Shown here one piece after another: positions 17,561-25,943 of a DNA stretch of 64,000 nt (position 1 is its first letter; each line of letters begins with the position of its first letter). The DNA is taken from the NCBI RefSeq assembly GCF_036226445.1, contig NZ_CP108474.1:3100001-3164000 (forward strand). The letters run 5' to 3'. The notes under the pieces are model-generated. The model did no database searches. It saw only the letters and a program-made list of their open reading frames with translations, and was not told the origin of the DNA. The position numbers and the translations under genes were made by a program. The stretch comes from Streptomyces sp. NBC_01255 (GTDB lineage: Bacteria > Actinomycetota > Actinomycetes > Streptomycetales > Streptomycetaceae).

Positions 17561-18238
17561 ATGCCCTCCGCACCCCCCGCCACCCACACCACCCCCACCG
17601 CGCCCTCGTCCGCCCGCAGGCGTGTCGCCGCCGGCGCCACGGGCGCGCTGGCCCTGACGGCCTTCCTCGTCGTCGGCCCCGCGCCCGCCGCCTCCGCGGC
17701 CGACCCGGACACCCACCTGGTGTCGACCGCCGCCCTCGCGGACGTGGACTACGCGACCTGGCGCAAGGACGTGGCCGCCGTCGTCGCCGAGGCCCGCCCG
17801 TACATCGAGGAGCGCGCGAAGGACGCCGGCAGCGAGAAGCAGGCGATCGTCCTCGACATCGACAACTCCTCCCTGGAGACCGACTTCCACCCCTTCTGGG
17901 AGCTGCCGACCCCGGCCATCGCGGACGTCCGTGACCTGGTCAAGGACGCCCACGACAAGGGAGTGGCGGTCTTCTTCGTCACCGCCCGCCCCGGGATCAT
18001 CCACTCCCTCACCGACTGGAACCTGAAGCGGGCCGGATACCCCGTCGACGGCCTGTACGTGCGCTCGCTGCCCGACCTGTTCGCCGAGGTCAGCGCGTAC
18101 AAGACGGAGAAGCGCGCGGAGATCGAGGCCAAGGGCTACACGATCATCGCGAACATCGGCAACAACACCACCGACATCGTCGGCGGGCACGCCGAGCGCG
18201 CCTTCAAGCTGCCCGACTACGACGGCAAGCTCTCCTGA
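17561..18238 (+). CDS. secreted HAD-superfamily acid phosphatase
   Basis: A 225-aa protein. A twin-Arg-like signal (ARRRVAAGATGALALTAFLVV...ASAADP) predicts export. The HAD motif I is VLDIDNSSLETD (D99, D101), motif II FFVTARP, and a later TEKRAEIEAKG with IIANIGNNTTDI supplies motifs III/IV. This matches class B-like acid phosphatases (PF03767), which release phosphate from nucleotides or phosphosugars outside the cell. GGAG is six bases upstream of the ATG. The promoter carries twin palindromic sites. Confidence 0.88.
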   Translation: MPSAPPATHTTPTAPSSARRRVAAGATGALALTAFLVVGPAPAASAADPDTHLVSTAALADVDYATWRKDVAAVVAEARPYIEERAKDAGSEKQAIVLDIDNSSLETDFHPFWELPTPAIADVRDLVKDAHDKGVAVFFVTARPGIIHSLTDWNLKRAGYPVDGLYVRSLPDLFAEVSAYKTEKRAEIEAKGYTIIANIGNNTTDIVGGHAERAFKLPDYDGKLS

Positions 18239-18268
18239 CGGAGCTCCCGCACGCCCCCACGACACCCC

Positions 18269-18805
18269 CTAGCGTGTGAGGTGGAACTCCAGCCGTGAGT
18301 AGGCCCCGTCCGGGGTCGAGCGGATGTGGCCGCTCACGTCCTTGAAGTCGCCGGTCCCACCGGTGACGGCGATGTCGAACGGGGCGGGCTGCTGCTCCCC
18401 CGAGTCGATCGGGAGGAGCGCCTGACCGGAGATCTGCCCGCGCTGGCCACTGGGGCCGCCGGTCAGGACGAAGGTGCCCACGCACAGCAGGTCGCCGGGG
18501 TCGTCGGCGCGCACAACGGTGCAGGTCACGCCGTCCCGGCCGAGCTGCTCACCGCCCTTGGACAGGAACAGGTCCTCGGCGAAGACGAAGGAGTCGCCGG
18601 CCTCGGGCGCCGGCGGGCTCTCCTCGGCCTCGTCGCCGGAGATGTCCTTGGCGTAGAGGGTGAACTCGAGGGCCACGGCCTGGGTGCCGGCGGCGACGGG
18701 GCCGGCGGAAACCGGGGCTGCGGAAACCGGGGCTGCGGCGCCGAAGGCGACGAGCGCGACCGTCGCCGCGCCGAGCGCGCCGATCCTCCTGAAGCGTCGG
18801 GACAT
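18269..18805 (-). CDS. secreted allene-oxide-cyclase-barrel-like protein
   Basis: A 178-aa protein. The signal peptide MSRRFRRIGALGAATVALVAFG...AGTQA is followed by a beta-barrel with GDSFVFAEDLFL, CTVVR, LLCVGTFVL, GQISGQALL and AVTGGTGDFKDVSGHI. This is the dirigent/allene oxide cyclase-like barrel seen in many Streptomyces exoproteins. The two Cys could form a disulfide. The ribosome site GGAGGAAGG is strong. The substrate is unknown and plant-type activity should not be assumed. Confidence 0.75.
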   Translation of the reverse strand: MSRRFRRIGALGAATVALVAFGAAAPVSAAPVSAGPVAAGTQAVALEFTLYAKDISGDEAEESPPAPEAGDSFVFAEDLFLSKGGEQLGRDGVTCTVVRADDPGDLLCVGTFVLTGGPSGQRGQISGQALLPIDSGEQQPAPFDIAVTGGTGDFKDVSGHIRSTPDGAYSRLEFHLTR

Positions 18806-18903
18806 GACCTTCCTCCTCGCGGGTGGTGGATCTCCCTCTCGGCTCGCTCCATTGTCCGCCGCCCGCCCCGGGCCCGCCCGCGCGCGCCGCTACTCTGACG
18901 CGC

Positions 18904-19560
18904 ATGGAACACCCGATACGGATCATGGTCCCGGCCGCCGCTCTCCTGGTCAGCGGGGTGCTGACGGCCGGTTGCGCCGCCCCCGAACCGCTGCCCGAGG
19001 TCACCCAGGGCGCCCGGCCGGCCGCGGCGCCGAGCACGACCCCGGCGGCGCCGGCCACGACGGCCGTGGCCGCCTCGCACGCGACCCTCGGCGGGCCGGG
19101 CACGGCCTGCGCGCTGCCCGTCTCCTTCGGGCTGGCGGAGAAGTGGAAGCCCGAGGCGATCGAGAACCCGGAGAACGAGGAGTTCGCGGCGCTCACCCGC
19201 CAGGGACCGGCCACGGTCCGCTGCGAGGTGGACGCCAAGCCGGCGGGGAACGTCGGCTACCTGCGGGTGTGGACGGCAGGGAAGGGCTCCGCCCGGGCCG
19301 CCCTCGAAGGTTTCGTGAAGGCCGAGGAGAAGACCTCCGCCGTCACCTACCGGGAGACGAAGGCGGGTGCGCTGCCCGCCACCGAGGTGACGTACATCGT
19401 CCGCAACGATCTGATGGAGGAGTCCAAGGAGGAGCGGGCCTTCGCCGTCGCGACCCCGAAGGGGACGGTGATCGTCCACCTCGGCGGACTCGACACGGAG
19501 GAACACCGGGCGATGCTCCCGGCGTACGAGCTGGCCAAGACCACGCTGAAGCTCGGCTGA
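18904..19560 (+). CDS. hypothetical lipoprotein
   Basis: A 218-aa protein with a lipobox LTAGC (C24) after a short hydrophobic signal, then an Ala/Pro/Thr linker. A globular domain follows with CALPVSFGLAEKW, TVRCEVDAKPAGNVGYLRVW and a late EERAFAVATPKGTVIVHLGG. Two Cys pairs may form a disulfide. No family with known function was recognised. It is divergent from the barrel protein with 98 bases between starts. Confidence 0.8.
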   Translation: MEHPIRIMVPAAALLVSGVLTAGCAAPEPLPEVTQGARPAAAPSTTPAAPATTAVAASHATLGGPGTACALPVSFGLAEKWKPEAIENPENEEFAALTRQGPATVRCEVDAKPAGNVGYLRVWTAGKGSARAALEGFVKAEEKTSAVTYRETKAGALPATEVTYIVRNDLMEESKEERAFAVATPKGTVIVHLGGLDTEEHRAMLPAYELAKTTLKLG

Positions 19561-19566
19561 GCCAGA

Positions 19567-19604
19567 GCCGTGGCCCCCGTCCCGCACCGGACGAGGGCCA
19601 CGGC
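19567..19604. terminator. 16-bp stem terminator between lipoprotein and lipase-like genes
   Basis: GCCGTGGCCC-type stem with one mismatch and a 6-base loop, placed between convergent stops. Confidence 0.7.
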
Positions 19605-19623
19605 GTTCCGTGAGGGCGGACGA

Positions 19624-21153
19624 CTACGCGAACTTCTGGTTCGCGGAGCCGTCGCAGTTCTGGAGCCGGATCGGCTCCTTCGCCGCGCCCTGGGTGAGGC
19701 AGAGGCCCGTCGCGCCGCTGGGCCGGATCGTGGCGCCGTCACGGACGAACTTCTGGTTGGCACCGCCGTGGCAGTTCCAGATGATGAGCGCCTTGCCCGC
19801 CTGGAAGCCGGACGCGGGCACGTCGACGCAGCGGTCCTGGGTGAGCTGCGTGTGGACGGTCTGGCGGGCGGAGTCGTACCACCAGCCCTGGTTGCGGCCG
19901 CCGTGGCAGTCCCAGCCGACCAGTCCGGTGTCGTTGGCCGAGGAGGCGGCCTCGACGTCGAGGCACTGGCCGGTGGCCTGGTTCCTCAGCGGCTTGTACG
20001 CGTCGTCCCAGGCGACCGGGAAGAGCGTCGGCCTGCCCGAGGAGGCGACGTCGGCGCAGCCGGCCTCGCGGAGACCCGAGTCGTAGATCTGCGTGAGGCA
20101 CGAGGCGAAGGCGGCGTGTCCCCGGGCGTTGGGGTGGAAGGACTGCCGGACCGAGTTCTCGTCCGGGGTCCCGGGCTTGGAGAGGTCGATGTAGAGCCCG
20201 CGGGCCCAGGTGTCCTCCATACAGACCTCGTGGCCGTGGAAGAGCCGCGAGTTGTCGAGGTAGACGGCCCCCGTCGAGGCGGCGGCCTTGCGCATGCCGC
20301 GTTCGAAGGCGGGGACGGCGGTGTTGCGGCCCCAGACGGTGTCGGAGTCGTAGCCGAGGCCGCCGCAGCTCAGCTTGCCGGGGAAGGAGGGGTTGTCGTG
20401 GAAGTCGGGGCCGATGGGGCTGGGGTAGCCCATGACGACGAGCTTGTAGTCGCCGTCGGCGTATCCGGCGTCGCGCATGACGGTCTTGAGGTCGCGCACG
20501 GTCTGCTCGACCTTGGGGACGAGCGCGTCGACGCGGGCCTGCCAGCCGGGGGCGTACTTGGGCTCGCAGGCGCCCTGGAGGAGCAGGTAGCGCTGGACGC
20601 AGTCGGTCATGACGGGGCCGAACTGCAGGTCGTCGTTGGCTCCGGCGACGAGCAGGACCATCTTGATCCGGGTGTTGCGGGCCTTCACGGCGAGGTTGTC
20701 GCTCTGGACGAGCTCGTCGGCGTACTGCTTCGAGCCGCCGATCCGGATGTTGCCGGTGTAGGCGCCGGAGCAGGAGACGTTGAAGGTGAGGTCCGCGGGG
20801 ATGCCGGTGCGGTGGATGGCGGCGTCCGGCGAGCGGTGGCACCAGTTGGTCGGGCCGTTGGTGGGGGGTTCGTACGTGCCGACGCCCTCGCCGGAGATCT
20901 CGCTGTCGCCGAGGGAGATCAGGCCGGTCTTGCGCTGCGCGAGCGGGCGCTCGGCGGGGTCGCCGTAGATCTTGGTGGCCTCGGCGGCCCGGATCGCCTC
21001 CAGCTCGGGCGGGAGCGGTACGGAAGCGGTGACCGATGCTGTGAGGGTGCCGGCGGCTCCGGCGGGCGCGGCGGCGGTCATCGTGCCGAGCGCGGCGGCG
21101 GCCGCGGCGACGGCCGCGATGGGCCAGCGGAGTCTGTACCTGGTGCGCGTCAT
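19624..21153 (-). CDS. secreted SGNH/GDSL hydrolase with C-terminal ricin-B lectin domain
   Basis: A 509-aa exoenzyme. Signal peptide 1-34. Block I is [12 protein letters not shown] (nucleophile Ser84), an oxyanion segment is [10 protein letters not shown], and SFHPNARGH near 355 gives the catalytic His. From about 385 a ricin-type trefoil follows, with repeated (N/D)Q-x-W/F motifs ([23 protein letters not shown]). The likely role is an extracellular esterase, lipase or acetylxylan esterase, with the lectin targeting a polysaccharide. The ribosome site AGGAGG is strong. It is divergent from fumC, with a TetR-like site between. Confidence 0.9.
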   Translation of the reverse strand: MTRTRYRLRWPIAAVAAAAAALGTMTAAAPAGAAGTLTASVTASVPLPPELEAIRAAEATKIYGDPAERPLAQRKTGLISLGDSEISGEGVGTYEPPTNGPTNWCHRSPDAAIHRTGIPADLTFNVSCSGAYTGNIRIGGSKQYADELVQSDNLAVKARNTRIKMVLLVAGANDDLQFGPVMTDCVQRYLLLQGACEPKYAPGWQARVDALVPKVEQTVRDLKTVMRDAGYADGDYKLVVMGYPSPIGPDFHDNPSFPGKLSCGGLGYDSDTVWGRNTAVPAFERGMRKAAASTGAVYLDNSRLFHGHEVCMEDTWARGLYIDLSKPGTPDENSVRQSFHPNARGHAAFASCLTQIYDSGLREAGCADVASSGRPTLFPVAWDDAYKPLRNQATGQCLDVEAASSANDTGLVGWDCHGGRNQGWWYDSARQTVHTQLTQDRCVDVPASGFQAGKALIIWNCHGGANQKFVRDGATIRPSGATGLCLTQGAAKEPIRLQNCDGSANQKFA

Positions 21154-21187
21154 TGCGCCTCCTGGAAGTGGGGTTACCCACGGTTTT

Positions 21188-21199
21188 TACTGGTCGGTA
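21188..21199. promoter_or_regulatory. TetR-like 12-mer between SGNH hydrolase and fumC
   Basis: TACTGGTCGGTA, 10 of 12 identical to the TACCGGTCAGTA at 17497. It is centred about 40 bases upstream of the hydrolase start and 66 bases upstream of fumC. Confidence 0.4.
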
Positions 21200-21259
21200 C
21201 GCGGCTTGGGAATACATCGAACAAGACAAGTGCTCAGCTTTTGCAGGAGGTTGAGAGAG

Positions 21260-22681
21260 ATGGCGAGGAAGATGACGACGAACAGCGCAGCCGGCGAGTA
21301 CCGCGTCGAGCACGACTCCATGGGCGAGGTGCGGGTCCCCGCGCACGCCAAGTGGCGTGCCCAGACCCAGCGGGCCGTGGAGAACTTCCCCGTCTCGGGC
21401 CAGCGCCTGGAGCGCGCGCACATCGAGGCCCTGGCCCGGATCAAGGCCGCCGCGGCCACGGTCAACGCCGAGCTCGGGGTGATCGACGCGGACCGGGCCG
21501 GGGCGATCGCCTCGGCGGCGGAGGAGGTCGCCGAGGGGCGGTGGGACGACCACTTCCCCGTGGACGTCTTCCAGACCGGCTCCGGCACCTCGTCCAACAT
21601 GAACGCCAACGAGGTGATCGCCACGCTCGCCTCCGAGCGGCTCCCCGAGGGCCGTGACGTCCACCCCAACGACCACGTGAACGCCTCGCAGTCCTCCAAC
21701 GACGTCTTCCCGTCCTCCATCCACATCGCGGCCACCGGCGCCGTCACCCGCGACCTGATCCCCGCCCTCGACCATCTGGCCGCCTCCCTGGAGCGAAAAT
21801 CGGCCGAATTCTCGACGGTGGTGAAGTCCGGCCGTACGCACCTGATGGACGCCACCCCGGTCACTCTCGGCCAGGAGTTCGGCGGCTACGCGGCCCAGGT
21901 CAGGTACGGCGTGGAGCGGCTGCGCGCCGCACTCCCCCGGCTCGCCGAACTCCCCCTCGGCGGTACGGCGGTGGGCACCGGCATCAACACCCCGGCCGGC
22001 TTCTCCGCGGCCGTCATCGCGGAGGTCGCGCGGGCGACAGGACTGCCGCTGACGGAGGCCCGCGACCACTTCGAGGCGCAGGGCGCCCGCGACGCGCTCG
22101 TGGAGACGTCCGGGCAGCTCAGGACCGTCGCCGTCTCCCTCACCAAGATCTCCAACGATCTGCGCTGGATGGCCAGCGGCCCGCGCACGGGCCTGGCGGA
22201 GATCAACCTCCCCGACCTCCAGCCGGGCTCGTCGATCATGCCGGGCAAGGTGAACCCGGTGGTCCCGGAGGCGGTCCTGATGGTCGCCGCGCAGGTGACC
22301 GGAAACGACACCACGGTGGCGGTGGCGGGCGCCGCGGGGAACTTCGAGCTCAACGTGATGCTGCCGGTGATGGCCAAGAACCTCCTGGAGTCGGTACGGC
22401 TGCTCGCCAACGCCTCCCGGCTCCTCGCGGACCGCACGGTCGACGGCATCACCGCCAACGTCGAGCGCGCCCGCGAGTACGCCGAGTCCTCGCCGTCCGT
22501 GGTCACCCCGCTGAACAAGTACATCGGCTACGAGGAGGCCGCCAAGGTCGCCAAGAAGTCCCTCGCCGAGCGGAAGACCATCCGCGAGGTGGTCCTCGCC
22601 TCCGGGTACGTCGAGCGGGGCGACCTCACGGTCGAGCAGCTGGACGAGGCGCTGGACGTCCTGCGGATGACACACCCGTGA
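21260..22681 (+). CDS. fumC: class II fumarate hydratase
   Basis: A 473-aa, iron-independent fumarase of the aspartase/fumarase superfamily. The signature [12 protein letters not shown] is intact. [28 protein letters not shown] and [17 protein letters not shown] supply the active-site loops. It converts fumarate to malate. GGAGG lies about nine bases before the ATG; an in-frame ATG at 21272 is an alternative. Pairing with the Fe-S enzyme would give an iron- or oxidant-tolerant backup. Confidence 0.97.
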   Translation: MARKMTTNSAAGEYRVEHDSMGEVRVPAHAKWRAQTQRAVENFPVSGQRLERAHIEALARIKAAAATVNAELGVIDADRAGAIASAAEEVAEGRWDDHFPVDVFQTGSGTSSNMNANEVIATLASERLPEGRDVHPNDHVNASQSSNDVFPSSIHIAATGAVTRDLIPALDHLAASLERKSAEFSTVVKSGRTHLMDATPVTLGQEFGGYAAQVRYGVERLRAALPRLAELPLGGTAVGTGINTPAGFSAAVIAEVARATGLPLTEARDHFEAQGARDALVETSGQLRTVAVSLTKISNDLRWMASGPRTGLAEINLPDLQPGSSIMPGKVNPVVPEAVLMVAAQVTGNDTTVAVAGAAGNFELNVMLPVMAKNLLESVRLLANASRLLADRTVDGITANVERAREYAESSPSVVTPLNKYIGYEEAAKVAKKSLAERKTIREVVLASGYVERGDLTVEQLDEALDVLRMTHP

Positions 22682-22755
22682 CCGGTACTTCCACGGCTGA
22701 CTCATCCGTGACCTGTACCGCAGCGCTCGTGGGAGCGCGCCCCTAAGATCTGCGC

Positions 22756-23421
22756 ATGACAGAGTCGGGCGGCCCTCAGCACTGGGCGCCGGGGGAGCAG
22801 ATCCTCTGGCGCTACCGCGGCAACGGCACCGGCGCCGTGCACATCTGCCGGCCGGTGACCGTCGTCCAGGACACGTCCGAGCTGCTCGCGGTCTGGATGG
22901 CGCCGGGCACCGAATGCGTACGGCCCGTGCTCAGCGACGGCACGCCCGTCCACGAGGAGCCGCTCGCCACCCGGTACACCGCCCCGCGCACCACGGAGCG
23001 GTCCCGCTGGTTCGGCAGCGGCGTCCTCAAGCTGGCCCGGCCCGGGGACCCGTGGTCGGTGTGGCTGTTCTGGGAGCGCGGCTGGCGCTTCCGCAGCTGG
23101 TACGTGAACCTGGAGGAGCCGCGGGCCCGCTGGTCCGGCGGCGTCGACTCCGAGGACCATTTCCTCGACATCTCCGTCTACCCCGACCGCAGTTGGCTGT
23201 GGCGGGACGAGGACGAGTTCGCGCAGGCCCAGCGGTCCGGTCTGATGGACCCGGAACAGGCCGAACGGGTGCGGGCCGCCGGGCGTCGGGCGGTGGATCT
23301 GATCCACTCCTGGGGGACGCCGTTCGCGGACGGCTGGGAGGACTGGCGGCCCGATCCGGGGTGGCCGGTGCCGCACCTCCCGGGCGACTGGGACCGCACT
23401 CCGGCCCATACGGCCCCGTGA
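22756..23421 (+). CDS. DUF402 domain protein
   Basis: A 221-aa cytosolic protein. GEQILWRYRGNGTGAVHICRP begins the DUF402 barrel; SWYVNLEEPRARWSGGVDSEDHFLDI and DEDEFAQAQRSGLMDPEQAERVRA are the family core. FomD/Ntdp-type members hydrolyse nucleotides or nucleotide-linked substrates using an Asp/Glu metal site; several acidic residues here fit. The exact activity is not assigned. A TAAGATC -10-like box lies ten bases before the ATG, suggesting a short or absent leader. Confidence 0.85.
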   Translation: MTESGGPQHWAPGEQILWRYRGNGTGAVHICRPVTVVQDTSELLAVWMAPGTECVRPVLSDGTPVHEEPLATRYTAPRTTERSRWFGSGVLKLARPGDPWSVWLFWERGWRFRSWYVNLEEPRARWSGGVDSEDHFLDISVYPDRSWLWRDEDEFAQAQRSGLMDPEQAERVRAAGRRAVDLIHSWGTPFADGWEDWRPDPGWPVPHLPGDWDRTPAHTAP

Positions 23422-23426
23422 GACCC

Positions 23427-23457
23427 TTGATGCGCCCCCGGGGTTCAAACGTAGGAT
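23427..23457 (+). promoter_or_regulatory. candidate sigma-70-type promoter of SpoIIE operon
   Basis: TTGATG at 23427 and TAGGAT at 23452, spacer 19. It sits about 115 bases before the small upstream ORF. Confidence 0.45.
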
Positions 23458-23571
23458 CGTCCTCCGCACGGCAGAAGCGGATCGAACAGCACGTCAGACC
23501 GACCGAACACCGCGTCAAAGACCGATCACAGCACAGGACCTGACCGCAAGTCACCCACGAGGGGGAGAGCA

Positions 23572-23736
23572 GTGCCGGACGTGCGCCCGGGTGTTCCGAC
23601 CCCTGCCGTTGCCGCCTCTCGCGGAACGTCCACATCCGCTGCATACGAGGGGTTTATCCCTGCCGAAGGCGCGGCATCGGCGAGAAGAGCGAGTGCATCG
23701 CACCACCGGCCCGGACGGACGGAACCCCACGCGTGA
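23572..23736 (+). CDS. small ORF (54 aa) coupled to SpoIIE-phosphatase gene
   Basis: A GTG start preceded by the purine-rich site GAGGGGGAGAGCA, much stronger than that of the following gene. The frame ends TGA overlapping the GTG of the phosphatase (GTGA). The product is Ala/Ser/Arg-rich with no recognised domain. It may be a leader that drives translational coupling, or it may mark a mis-set boundary. Confidence 0.35.
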   Translation: MPDVRPGVPTPAVAASRGTSTSAAYEGFIPAEGAASARRASASHHRPGRTEPHA

Positions 23737-25844
23737 CGGAGCATCCCACCTCCCACGAAGGCCGACAGCCGCTGGCTGCCCGGCCGCAGGAACGCGCGCG
23801 CCCTCGCCAGGAGGCGGCGGCCGCCGGCCTGCCCTCCGACGTGCCCGCCCAGCCGGGCGGCCCGGCGGACCGGACGGCGACGGCCCCCGGTACGGGCACG
23901 CCCGTGGCGACCGGCACCCATGGCGCCCAAGGCAGCCCCGGCTCGCCCGGCTCCCCCGCGACGGCGGGAACGCCGGGCACGTCCGGCACCCCCGGAGCTC
24001 CCGGCTCGTCCGGCGCCCCCGGAGCTCCCGGCGCCCCCGGCTCGCCCGGTGAGGCGGCCGGCGGCCCGGGCGGCGGGGGCGGTGCCCCCGGGGCCGTGGC
24101 CGTCGCCGTGGCCGCGCAGAGCCCCGGCGGAGGCAGAGGCCCCGACGGCGCCGCGCGGCGCGAGGGCGAGCGGCTGCGGTTCGTCGGCGCCGCGACCCGC
24201 CGGATCGCCCGCGGGCTCGACCTCGACGAGATCGTGCTCGGCCTGTGCCGGGCGACCGTGCCCACGTTCTCCGACGAGATCCTCGTCTACCTGCGCGATC
24301 CGCTGCCGGTCGGCGACGAGCGCCCGGTGTCGCCGTTCGTCCTACGGCTGCGCCGCACGGACCGCCTCCGGTTAAGCGAACTGGAGGGCGAGGAGCTCGT
24401 CCTCGTACCCGATCCGGACCCGACCCCCGCGGCCGAACTCTGCGAGGTGCGGTCCGGCGGGGCGCTCGCCGAGGTGCTGCGCGGCGTGCGGCCGGTGTTC
24501 GGCGACTCCGCCGCCGCCAAGACCGCGCTGACCGAACTCCTCGGCTCCGAGCATCCGCTGCCCGGCGGGCTGCGGGCGATACTCGCCCCGCTGCGCGGCC
24601 GACGCCGGGTGATCGGCGCCGCCGTCTTCCTGCGCCGTCCCGAGCGGGCCGGTTTCGAGCCGAACGACCTGCTCGTCGCGGCACAGTTGGCGACGCACAC
24701 CGCGCTCGGCATCGACAAGGCCGTCCTGTACGGCCGCGAGGCGTACATCGCGGACGAGCTCCAGCGGACGATGCTGCCGGACTCCCTCCCGCAGCCGACC
24801 GGTGTACGGCTCGCCTCGCGCTACCTTCCGGCGGCCGAGACGGCCCGGGTCGGCGGCGACTGGTACGACGCGATCCCGCTGCCCGGCAGCAGGGTCGCCC
24901 TGGTCGTCGGCGACGTCATGGGCCACTCCGTGACCTCGGCGGCGATCATGGGCCAGCTGCGCACCACCGCGCAGACCCTGGCCGGGCTCGACCTGCCGCC
25001 GCAGGAGGTCCTGCACCACCTGGACGAGCAGGCGCAGCGGCTCGGCGAGAACCGGATGGCCACCTGCATGTACGCGGTGTACGACCCGGTCTCGCACCGG
25101 ATCACCGTGGCCAACGCCGGTCATCCGCCGCCGATACTGCTCCACCTCGGCGGTCGCGCCGAGGTGCTGCGGGTGCCGCCCGGCGCCCCGATCGGGGTCG
25201 GCGGCGTCGACTTCGAGGCGGTCGAGCTGGACGCCCCGGCGGGCGCGACGCTGCTGCTCTACACGGACGGTCTGGTGGAGTCCCGGCTGCGGGACGTGTG
25301 GACCGGGATCGAGCAGCTGCGGGAGCGCCTCGCGGCGACCGCGCAGCTGACGGGCCCGGACCACTCGCCGCCTCTTGAGGCGCTCTGCGACGACGTCCTG
25401 GACATGCTGGGTCCGGGTGACCGGGACGACGACATCGCGCTGCTCGCGGCCCGGTTCGAGGGGATCGCGCCGAGCGACGTGGCGTACTGGTTCCTGGAGC
25501 CGGAGGACGCGGCTCCGGGGCGGGCCCGGCGGCTCGCCCGGCGGGCGCTCGCCCGCTGGGACCTGGAGGAGCTGACGGACTCGGTCGAGCTGCTGATCAG
25601 CGAGGTTGTGACGAACGCCGTGCGGTACGCGGAGCGGCCGGTGACGCTGCGGCTGCTCAAGACGGACGTGCTGCGCTGCGAGGTCGGCGACGACTCGCCG
25701 CAGCTGCCCCGGCAGCGGCGGGCGCGGGACACGGACGAGGGCGGGCGCGGCCTGTTCCTGGTGAACCGGCTGGCTCGTCGGTGGGGGGCCACCCGGCTCT
25801 CGGGCGGCAAGGTCGTCTGGTTCGAACTGGCCACGCGCGGCTGA
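23733..25844 (+). CDS. SpoIIE-family PP2C phosphatase with GAF and HATPase domains
   Basis: A 703-aa protein. Residues 1-130 are low-complexity, including a run of collagen-like Gly-x-Pro triplets (about 68-110). A GAF-like sensor follows (about 140-330). The PP2C core has GGDWYDAIPL, VGDVMGHSV, LLLYTDGLVESR and DDDIALLAAR. A C-terminal anti-sigma-type HATPase has LLISEVVTNAVRYAE and GGRGLFLVNRLA. The combination suggests a partner-switching module that both phosphorylates and dephosphorylates an anti-sigma antagonist in stress or development. No partner antagonist gene is adjacent. Confidence 0.92.
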   Translation: MTEHPTSHEGRQPLAARPQERARPRQEAAAAGLPSDVPAQPGGPADRTATAPGTGTPVATGTHGAQGSPGSPGSPATAGTPGTSGTPGAPGSSGAPGAPGAPGSPGEAAGGPGGGGGAPGAVAVAVAAQSPGGGRGPDGAARREGERLRFVGAATRRIARGLDLDEIVLGLCRATVPTFSDEILVYLRDPLPVGDERPVSPFVLRLRRTDRLRLSELEGEELVLVPDPDPTPAAELCEVRSGGALAEVLRGVRPVFGDSAAAKTALTELLGSEHPLPGGLRAILAPLRGRRRVIGAAVFLRRPERAGFEPNDLLVAAQLATHTALGIDKAVLYGREAYIADELQRTMLPDSLPQPTGVRLASRYLPAAETARVGGDWYDAIPLPGSRVALVVGDVMGHSVTSAAIMGQLRTTAQTLAGLDLPPQEVLHHLDEQAQRLGENRMATCMYAVYDPVSHRITVANAGHPPPILLHLGGRAEVLRVPPGAPIGVGGVDFEAVELDAPAGATLLLYTDGLVESRLRDVWTGIEQLRERLAATAQLTGPDHSPPLEALCDDVLDMLGPGDRDDDIALLAARFEGIAPSDVAYWFLEPEDAAPGRARRLARRALARWDLEELTDSVELLISEVVTNAVRYAERPVTLRLLKTDVLRCEVGDDSPQLPRQRRARDTDEGGRGLFLVNRLARRWGATRLSGGKVVWFELATRG

Positions 25845-25870
25845 GTTCGAACCGGTCACGCGCGGCTGAG
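25821..25870. repeat. 25-bp tandem duplication across the SpoIIE-gene stop
   Basis: Copies at 25821-25845 and 25846-25870 differ at two positions; both contain the sense of the last codons and TGA. The second copy is outside the coding sequence. Confidence 0.85.
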
Positions 25871-25888
25871 CGAGACGGCGGGACACGA

Positions 25889-25924
25889 GTGATGGCCGGA
25901 CCCCCATGGGGGTCCGGCCATCAC
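25889..25924. terminator. 36-bp perfect palindrome terminator
   Basis: A self-complementary 36-base sequence centred on CCATGG, between the convergent phosphatase and PBP genes. Confidence 0.75.
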
Positions 25925-25943
25925 TGCTCACAGCCTTACGGCC

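Noticed and set aside
18269..18805. Plant-type allene oxide cyclase function
   Set aside because: Only the barrel fold resemblance is visible; bacterial members have no shown jasmonate-type activity.
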